The notes beneath the pieces were generated by a model. That model was not told where the DNA came from, did no database searches, and saw only the letters and a program-made list of their open reading frames with translations. The position numbers and the translations under genes are program-made. A stretch of 64,000 nucleotides of DNA. It comes from Pseudonocardia sp. Its GTDB lineage: Bacteria > Actinomycetota > Actinomycetes > Mycobacteriales > Pseudonocardiaceae. This document shows positions 57,265-64,000 of the stretch, piece by piece. Numbering within the stretch: the first letter of the stretch is position 1; every line of letters starts with the position of its first letter. The stretch spans positions 124,001-188,000 of the forward strand of contig NZ_JAJCYB010000074.1 in NCBI RefSeq assembly GCF_029263155.1, given 5' to 3'.

Positions 57265-58014
57265 ATGGAGATCGCCGGCATCGCCGCGCTCGTCACCGGC
57301 GCCGCCTCCGGGCTCGGCGCCGCCACCGCGGCCGAGCTCGCGACACGCGGCGCCACCGTCTACGGCCTCGACCGCTCCGCCGACGCGGAGACGCCCGAGG
57401 GGGTCACCCTGATCGCCGCCGACGTCACCGACGAGGACGCGGTACGGGCCGCGATCGCCCGCATCGACGACGACGGCGCACAGCTGCGTCTGGCCGTCAA
57501 CTGCGCGGGCATCGCCCCGTCCGCGCGGATCCTCTCGCGCAAGGGCCCGCACGATCTGGACCTGTTCCACACCGTGCTCAAGGTCAACCTGCTCGGCACG
57601 TTCAACGTGCTGCGGCTGGCCGCCGAGGCCATGAACCGGCACGAGCCGGACGCGGACGGCCAGCGCGGCGTCGTCGTCAACACGGCGTCGATCGCCGCCT
57701 TCGAGGCGCAGGTCGGGCAGATCGCGTACGCCGCGTCGAAGGCGGGCGTGGCCGGCATGACGGTCACCGCCGCCCGCGACCTCGCCCAGTACGGCATCCG
57801 CGTGGTCACCATCGCGCCCGGGATCGTCGACACGCCGATGATGGCCGGGTTCTCCGAGGAGGTCCGGGCCGGGCTGGCCGCCGGGGTGCCGTTCCCGCAG
57901 CGGCTCGCGCAGCCCGCGGAGTTCGCGCGGCTGGTCACGATGGTCGCCGAGCACGACTACCTCAACGGCGAGACGATCCGCATGGACGGCGCGCTGCGGA
58001 TGGCGTCACGCTGA
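57265..58014 (+). CDS. Short-chain dehydrogenase, 3-hydroxyacyl-CoA dehydrogenase type
   Basis: A 249-residue SDR with cofactor motif TGAASGLGAA, catalytic Ser (NTASIAAFE), Tyr and Lys (YAASK), NCAG, and the type II 3-hydroxyacyl-CoA dehydrogenase-like insertion near residue 90 (KGPHDLDLF). With the dehydrogenase before it, it would carry out two steps of a beta-oxidation path. It starts 31 bases after the previous stop, behind AGGAG. Confidence 0.92.
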   Translation: MEIAGIAALVTGAASGLGAATAAELATRGATVYGLDRSADAETPEGVTLIAADVTDEDAVRAAIARIDDDGAQLRLAVNCAGIAPSARILSRKGPHDLDLFHTVLKVNLLGTFNVLRLAAEAMNRHEPDADGQRGVVVNTASIAAFEAQVGQIAYAASKAGVAGMTVTAARDLAQYGIRVVTIAPGIVDTPMMAGFSEEVRAGLAAGVPFPQRLAQPAEFARLVTMVAEHDYLNGETIRMDGALRMASR

Positions 58015-58085
58015 ACGGCCGCGCCCCGCGGGCGGCCACGTCGAGCTCCTGACCCGACCGGGCCTTCGCGCGCGGAACCGCGTTC

Positions 58086-58140
58086 TGCGCGCTGCCGGCA
58101 GCGCGCACGAGCCCAGCCGGCGCGCGAACACCGGCTGGGC
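58086..58140. terminator. Palindrome and hairpin between convergent SDR and uvrA-like genes
   Basis: A 22-bp perfect palindrome (58086-58107; half-site TGCGCGCTGCC) is followed by GCCCAGCCGG at 58111 pairing with CCGGCTGGGC at 58131 (10 bp). Both are well placed to stop transcription from either side. No T-run. Confidence 0.65.
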
Positions 58141-58157
58141 CCGGCCGCCGCGCGGAC

Positions 58158-60542
<2,385 letters not shown>

Positions 60543-60569
60543 CGTTCCTCCGTCGGGGAGCAGGGTTGC

Positions 60570-60980
60570 TCAGCGCACCTCGAAGATGCGGATCATGTTG
60601 CCCGCGGGGTCGCGGAAGGCGCAGTCCCGGACCCCCCACGGCTGGTCGGTCGGCTCCTGGACCACGTCGGCGTCGCCGGCCTGCAGCTGCTCGAACGTGG
60701 CGTCGAGATCCTTCGTGGCCAGGTTGATGCCCGCGTAGGTGCCCTTGGCCATCATCTCCGTGACGGTGCGGCGCTCGTCGTCGGTGATGCCGGGGTCGGC
60801 GGCGGGCGGGGTCAGCACGATGGAGGTGCCGGGCTGCCCGGCGGGGCCGACCGTGATCCAGTGCAGCCCGCCGTACTCGACGTCGCCCCGCACCTCGAAG
60901 CCGAGGGTGTCACGGTAGAAGGCCAGCGAGGCGGCCGGGTCGTCGTGGGGCAGGAAGGCCTGGTGAATGGTGATGTCCAT
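60570..60980 (-). CDS. VOC-family protein
   Basis: A 136-residue glyoxalase-fold protein: FLPHDDPAASLAFYRDTLGFEVRGDV at the start, and INLATKDLDATFEQLQAGDADVVQEPTDQPWGVRDCAFRDPAGNMIRIFEV at the end. It lies 5 bases after an AraC gene; this AraC-VOC pairing is common in actinobacteria. The ligand is unknown, and it may be a binding or resistance protein. ATG 60980. Confidence 0.9.
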   Translation of the reverse strand: MDITIHQAFLPHDDPAASLAFYRDTLGFEVRGDVEYGGLHWITVGPAGQPGTSIVLTPPAADPGITDDERRTVTEMMAKGTYAGINLATKDLDATFEQLQAGDADVVQEPTDQPWGVRDCAFRDPAGNMIRIFEVR

Positions 60981-60985
60981 GCCGG

Positions 60986-61435
60986 TCACGCTAGGTGCGG
61001 CTCGGGGCCCGGTGCTTCTCGATTCCTGACCGGTCTGGTCACCTGCCTGGCCACGCACGGCGGCATGCCCTCCGTCGCACGCGGCGCCCGGCGACGGTAG
61101 ACGCTGGGCGGCACCCCGACCAGCTCGGTGAAGCGCGTGCTGAACGTACCCAGCGAGGAGCAGCCGACCGCGAAGCACACCTCGGTGACGCTGAGGTCGC
61201 CGCGGCGCAGCAACGCCATCGCACGCTCGATCCGCCGCGTCATCAGGTAGCTGTAGGGCGACTCGCCGTAGGCGCGACGGAACTCGCGGCTGAGGTGCCC
61301 GGCCGACATGTGCACACCGTGGGCGAGCGCCTCGACGTCGAGCGGCCGGGCGTACTCGCGGTCCATCCGGTCGCGCACGCGCCGCAGCCGCGCGAGGTCG
61401 CGCAGGTGCTGGGTGGCGGCGGGGGTGCTGGTCAC
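60986..61435 (-). CDS. AraC-family regulator (DNA-binding domain only)
   Basis: A 149-residue protein with two helix-turn-helix units: DVEALAHGVHMSAGHLSREFRRAYGESPYSYLMTRRIERAMALL and LSVTEVCFAVGCSSLGTFSTRFTELVGVPPSVYRRR. No sensing domain. It probably regulates the VOC gene that follows. The start is GTG 61435 or GTG 61474; the latter would overlap the YjbR gene. Confidence 0.88.
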   Translation of the reverse strand: MTSTPAATQHLRDLARLRRVRDRMDREYARPLDVEALAHGVHMSAGHLSREFRRAYGESPYSYLMTRRIERAMALLRRGDLSVTEVCFAVGCSSLGTFSTRFTELVGVPPSVYRRRAPRATEGMPPCVARQVTRPVRNREAPGPEPHLA

Positions 61436-61457
61436 CCGCCAGATCGTGCCACGGGGA

Positions 61458-61802
61458 TCAGCCGGGAGCGCCACGCATCCGCCAGGCGTCGGTCACCAGC
61501 TCGGCGAGCCGTTCCGCGTCGACCCGCTCGAGCCGCACCATCACCAGCGGGAGGCCGTCGTAGGACGCGACGGTGAAGAAGCGCTCCGGCTCCCCCAGCA
61601 GCAGCGCCTGCTTCTCGGCCTCGTCCCCCACGTAGAGCACCGCGATGTCGGTGCGGAGCACCCGCCGCCGGCCCGGGACCCGCTCCGGGTAGGACCAGAC
61701 GAACCCCCTGCCGCCGACGCGGAAGTCGAAACCGTCGCTGTCGATCTCCTCGACGCCGGGCAGCGCGACCGCGAGCCGCCGAACGTCCTCGGCGTCGGCC
61801 AT
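61458..61802 (-). CDS. MmcQ/YjbR-family protein
   Basis: A 114-residue protein of the YjbR-like fold: VRRLAVALPGVEEID near the start, GRGFVWSYPERVPGRRRVLRTDIAVLYV, and VDAERLAELVTDAWRMRG at the end. The family has a cyanophage-like DNA-binding fold but no clear role. Its ATG shares a base with the TGA of the methyltransferase gene (TGATG), so they are coupled. Confidence 0.88.
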   Translation of the reverse strand: MADAEDVRRLAVALPGVEEIDSDGFDFRVGGRGFVWSYPERVPGRRRVLRTDIAVLYVGDEAEKQALLLGEPERFFTVASYDGLPLVMVRLERVDAERLAELVTDAWRMRGAPG

Positions 61803-62629
61803 CAGCGCCCCGCCGGTGCAGCGGTGACGATCCACATCGCCGAGTCGAAGGTGACCCCGTCCGGTCCGAGGTGCGCGGCCAGGACCGCCCGCAGGTCGGT
61901 CATCGCCTGGTCGCGGGCCGGGCCGGCGAGCTCGTCGAGCAGCCCGCCGACGATCCCGAGCGCCATCCGCTCCGCCGTCGCGAGGTCGGGACCGAGGCAC
62001 ATCGGCTCGCGCACGCCCGGCAGGTCCGGCGGGCCGAAGCCGGCGGCCGTCAGCACCTCGCGGACCCGGTCGGGGTCGCCGAGCGAGAACGGCCCGACGC
62101 CGTCGAGCGGGCCGGCACCGACCGCGCGGCGCAGGGCGCTGACCCACTCCTGCTCGGCGTAGGGCTGCCACACGGCGGCGACGAGCCGGCCGTCCGGTGT
62201 GAGCGAGCGGGCGAGGTTCGCGAACGCCGCGACCGGGTCGCCGAAGAACATGACGCCGGTCCGGCTGATCACCCGCTCGTGGCATCCGGTGCCGAGGTCG
62301 GCGATCTGCGCGTCGCCGTGGGTGAAGGTGATGTTGGTGAGGCCCTCCCGCTCCGCGCGCCGCCGGGCCAGGTCGAGCAGGCGCGCGGACAGGTCGATGC
62401 CCGTGACGTGGCCCGCGGGGGCCAGCCGGGCGGCGTCGCGGCTGGTCTGCCCGGCCCCGCAGCCGACGTCGAGCACCCGGGCGTCGGGCTCCAGCGCGGC
62501 GGCCGCGAGGAACGCGGACCGGTAGCGGGCCACGCCGGCGTCGAACAGGTCGGCGTTGTCGGTCCAGAAATCACCCGTCGGCCCGTCCCACCCCTGTGCG
62601 GCGGCGACGTTGGAGGGATCGATGTCCAC
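61802..62629 (-). CDS. SAM-dependent methyltransferase
   Basis: A 275-residue class I methyltransferase. Motif I is VLDVGCGAGQTSRDAARL (about residues 52-69), then GIDLSARLLDLAR, FTHGDAQIADL and the post-motif RSLTPDGRLVAAVW. The substrate is unknown. GTG 62629 lies 7 bases after TACCGT (62642-62637), so it is probably leaderless and the promoter of a five-gene operon running to the UvrA-like gene. Confidence 0.9.
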   Translation of the reverse strand: MDIDPSNVAAAQGWDGPTGDFWTDNADLFDAGVARYRSAFLAAAALEPDARVLDVGCGAGQTSRDAARLAPAGHVTGIDLSARLLDLARRRAEREGLTNITFTHGDAQIADLGTGCHERVISRTGVMFFGDPVAAFANLARSLTPDGRLVAAVWQPYAEQEWVSALRRAVGAGPLDGVGPFSLGDPDRVREVLTAAGFGPPDLPGVREPMCLGPDLATAERMALGIVGGLLDELAGPARDQAMTDLRAVLAAHLGPDGVTFDSAMWIVTAAPAGR

Positions 62630-62636
62630 GCGGGCG

Positions 62637-62642
62637 ACGGTA
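62637..62642 (-). promoter_or_regulatory. -10 element of the methyltransferase operon
   Basis: TACCGT on the minus strand, 7 bases before the methyltransferase GTG. It fits the leaderless pattern seen at six or more genes in this window. Confidence 0.5.
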
Positions 62643-62659
62643 CCGAGCCGATCATCCGC

Positions 62660-63163
62660 TCATCGCGTCGCGGTGGCCCGCTCGAAGTGGCCGGAGTCGA
62701 CCTCCAGGAACAGCCCGTCGGCGCTGAACGCCAGCTCCCCCGCCGCGGTGTGACCCTCGGCCCGGACGAACAGCTTGCGGCCCTCGCGGCGCACCAGCCA
62801 CGCGGTGAGCGCGTACGGCGCGCCGAGGACGACGGGCGCGCGGTAGTCCACTCCGAGATGGCGGGTGACGGCGACGTGCCCCAGCGCGAACGGCACGAAC
62901 CCGCAGAGGTCGTCGAGCACCGCGGCCACCGCGCCGCCGTGCGCCACGCCGGGGCCGCCGACGTGGCGACGGTCGAACACGTGCTCGGCACGCACCCGCT
63001 CGCCGTCCCCGAGGACCTGCAGGTGGAAGCCGTGGGGGTTGTCCGGTCCGCACCCGAGGCACTCGGGGTTGTGCGCGGGCAGCACGTCACCGTTGCGGGC
63101 TGCGGCACTCGCCGCCGCGAACCGGGCACGCCACCGGTCGGCCACCGCGTCACTGTCCGTCAC
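62660..63163 (-). CDS. Hotdog-fold thioesterase (PaaI type)
   Basis: A 167-residue hotdog protein with CLGCGPDNPHGFHL, the GPGVAHGGAVAAVLDDLCGF catalytic helix region, and VTRHLGVDYRAPVVLG. It would hydrolyse an acyl-CoA. The N-terminal CxxC is found in a subgroup of actinobacterial members. GTG 63163 is 6 bases after TACGGT (63175-63170), again a leaderless start. Confidence 0.88.
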   Translation of the reverse strand: MTDSDAVADRWRARFAAASAAARNGDVLPAHNPECLGCGPDNPHGFHLQVLGDGERVRAEHVFDRRHVGGPGVAHGGAVAAVLDDLCGFVPFALGHVAVTRHLGVDYRAPVVLGAPYALTAWLVRREGRKLFVRAEGHTAAGELAFSADGLFLEVDSGHFERATATR

Positions 63164-63368
63164 CGGCGCACCGTACCGGCCCTCACCGGCGCCATCGCGG
63201 CGAGTGCCGCCCGGGTCCGAGACACCGGGTTCGGCGCGGCGGCAGATCGGGCCCTCGACGGCGCGGGCCGACCCGCCGAGCCGCCCCCGATCCCCCGACG
63301 GCCCGGTCGCGGCCGGGTCGGCGATCTCCCGGAGCGGACCCGGGCCCCGCGGACCGACGCCGGGTCCG

Positions 63369-64000
63369 CTACCCGCGGGCGGCCGCCGGGTGCGCGGGGA
63401 CGCCGACGAGATGACGGCCGAGCCGGCGCGCCAGCGCCATGACGGTGAACGTGGGCGGCAGGCCCCAGGCCACGGGGATCACCGACGCGTCGCAGACGTA
63501 CAGGCCGCGGATCTCGGTCTGCAGGTCGGTGTCGACGACGTCGCCGACCTTCGCGGTACCGCCGGGATGCACGGCCACGTGCCCGGCCGCGAACACCGAG
63601 CGCGCGCCGGCGTGGCGCAGCACGTCACGGGCCCGCGCCTCGCCCCGGCCGAGCACGGACCGGTCCGCGCCGGTCAGCGGCTTGTCCACACCGCCACGGC
63701 CGGTCAGGCGGCCGCTGAGCACGTCGCGGGCCTTGACCATCACCGTCAACGTGCTGCGGTAGGCCGCCACCCGGTCCGGGCGGCCCGCGGCGACCGTGAG
63801 CGCGGAGTGCAGCCACCGTGGACGGCACAGGTCGGTGAGCACGTACCCGTCCTCGGCGAGCCGGTCGCAGGCGGCGAGCATCGCCGGTTCCGGGCCCGCG
63901 TCCAGGCCGTCGACGGAGCCGGACACCGCGAGCACCGGGTCGTAGAAGAAGTCGCGACCGGCCCGGGCGATCCCGCTGGCGCGCAGGATCACCGGCGTGC
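63369..64000 (-). CDS. GMC-family oxidoreductase, C-terminal part only
   Basis: The gene runs in from beyond the right end of the window; at least 210 codons are seen. The end has the GMC C-terminal domain: the histidine in VAVHPGGTAKVG, LQTEIRGLYVCDASVIP and PPTFTVMALARRLGRHLV. The first visible residues, TPVILRASGI, match the middle of such proteins, so GTG 63992 is not the true start. FAD-dependent oxidation of an alcohol; substrate unknown. Confidence 0.88.
   Translation of the reverse strand, partial: TPVILRASGIARAGRDFFYDPVLAVSGSVDGLDAGPEPAMLAACDRLAEDGYVLTDLCRPRWLHSALTVAAGRPDRVAAYRSTLTVMVKARDVLSGRLTGRGGVDKPLTGADRSVLGRGEARARDVLRHAGARSVFAAGHVAVHPGGTAKVGDVVDTDLQTEIRGLYVCDASVIPVAWGLPPTFTVMALARRLGRHLVGVPAHPAAARG

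Overview
The window is very GC-rich (roughly three quarters G+C), uses GTG starts often, and carries many start codons with an actinobacterial -10 motif about 7 bases upstream (leaderless transcripts). Its proteins include a mycothiol-dependent maleylpyruvate isomerase homologue, an XRE/DUF397 pair, a PF14013 antitoxin and a short actinobacterial SRP RNA. Together these point to an actinomycete chromosome, most likely Pseudonocardia or a close relative; the genus is an inference. The order asd-ask ... leuA ... recR-ybaB ... dnaX-SRP RNA-tRNA ... tadA ... tyrA is, from memory, the order of the Mycobacterium core chromosome. Accessory genes are inserted between these core blocks.

Layout. 1-5.9 kb: a truncated cellulose-synthase-like glycosyltransferase, a membrane-anchored EEP hydrolase, and ask-asd (aspartate pathway). 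6.2-9.3 kb: a two-component set with one normal histidine kinase, a second membrane sensor without kinase motifs, and a LuxR-type regulator. 9.3-11.2 kb: leuA behind a Leu-Leu-Leu leader peptide. 11.4-15.3 kb: a hypothetical protein, a nitrilase-type amidohydrolase, a DUF4232 lipoprotein and asnB. 15.4-20.5 kb: a protease module of TPR-CHAT caspase-like peptidase, cytosolic S8 subtilase, a 156-residue beta-rich protein and an ECF sigma factor. This module is the strongest candidate for an unusual system in the window. 20.7-27 kb: a truncated haemoglobin and a complete peptide/nickel-type ABC importer operon. 27.4-29.1 kb: an XRE/DUF397 pair and tiny membrane ORFs.

29.1-35.3 kb is core: recR, ybaB, a CtpE-like P-type ATPase, dnaX, SRP RNA and tRNA-Ser(GGA). 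35.4-41.8 kb is accessory. It holds a frameshifted IS1380-like element, an XRE-cupin regulator divergent from a thioredoxin-reductase-like flavoprotein, a guanidine-III riboswitch controlling an SMR guanidinium exporter, a GlsB-like membrane protein, and a coupled membrane protein/HTH/tyrosine-phosphatase operon. 42-47.6 kb: tRNA-Ser(CGA), a Nudix hydrolase, tadA and its partner, an M20 amidohydrolase, an amidase and tyrA.

47.7-58 kb: a DUF1089 protein, a PF14013 antitoxin-like protein, an NHEJ pair (ATP-dependent ligase and ku, divergent from 18 bases), an LCP wall enzyme, a VOC protein, an MDMPI-family enzyme, an HSL-type esterase, and a TetR gene divergent from an acyl-CoA dehydrogenase/SDR operon across a clear palindromic operator. 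58-64 kb: a leftward operon (methyltransferase, YjbR, AraC, VOC, class-II UvrA), a hotdog thioesterase and the C-terminal part of a GMC oxidoreductase.

Intergenic DNA is rich in structured repeats: GCGAGTCGGGG units after tyrA, 19-bp units after tetR, and long dyads at the ku/LCP, SDR/uvrA and ybaB/P-ATPase junctions. They mostly lie at 3' ends of genes and probably act as transcript ends as well as mobile repeats.
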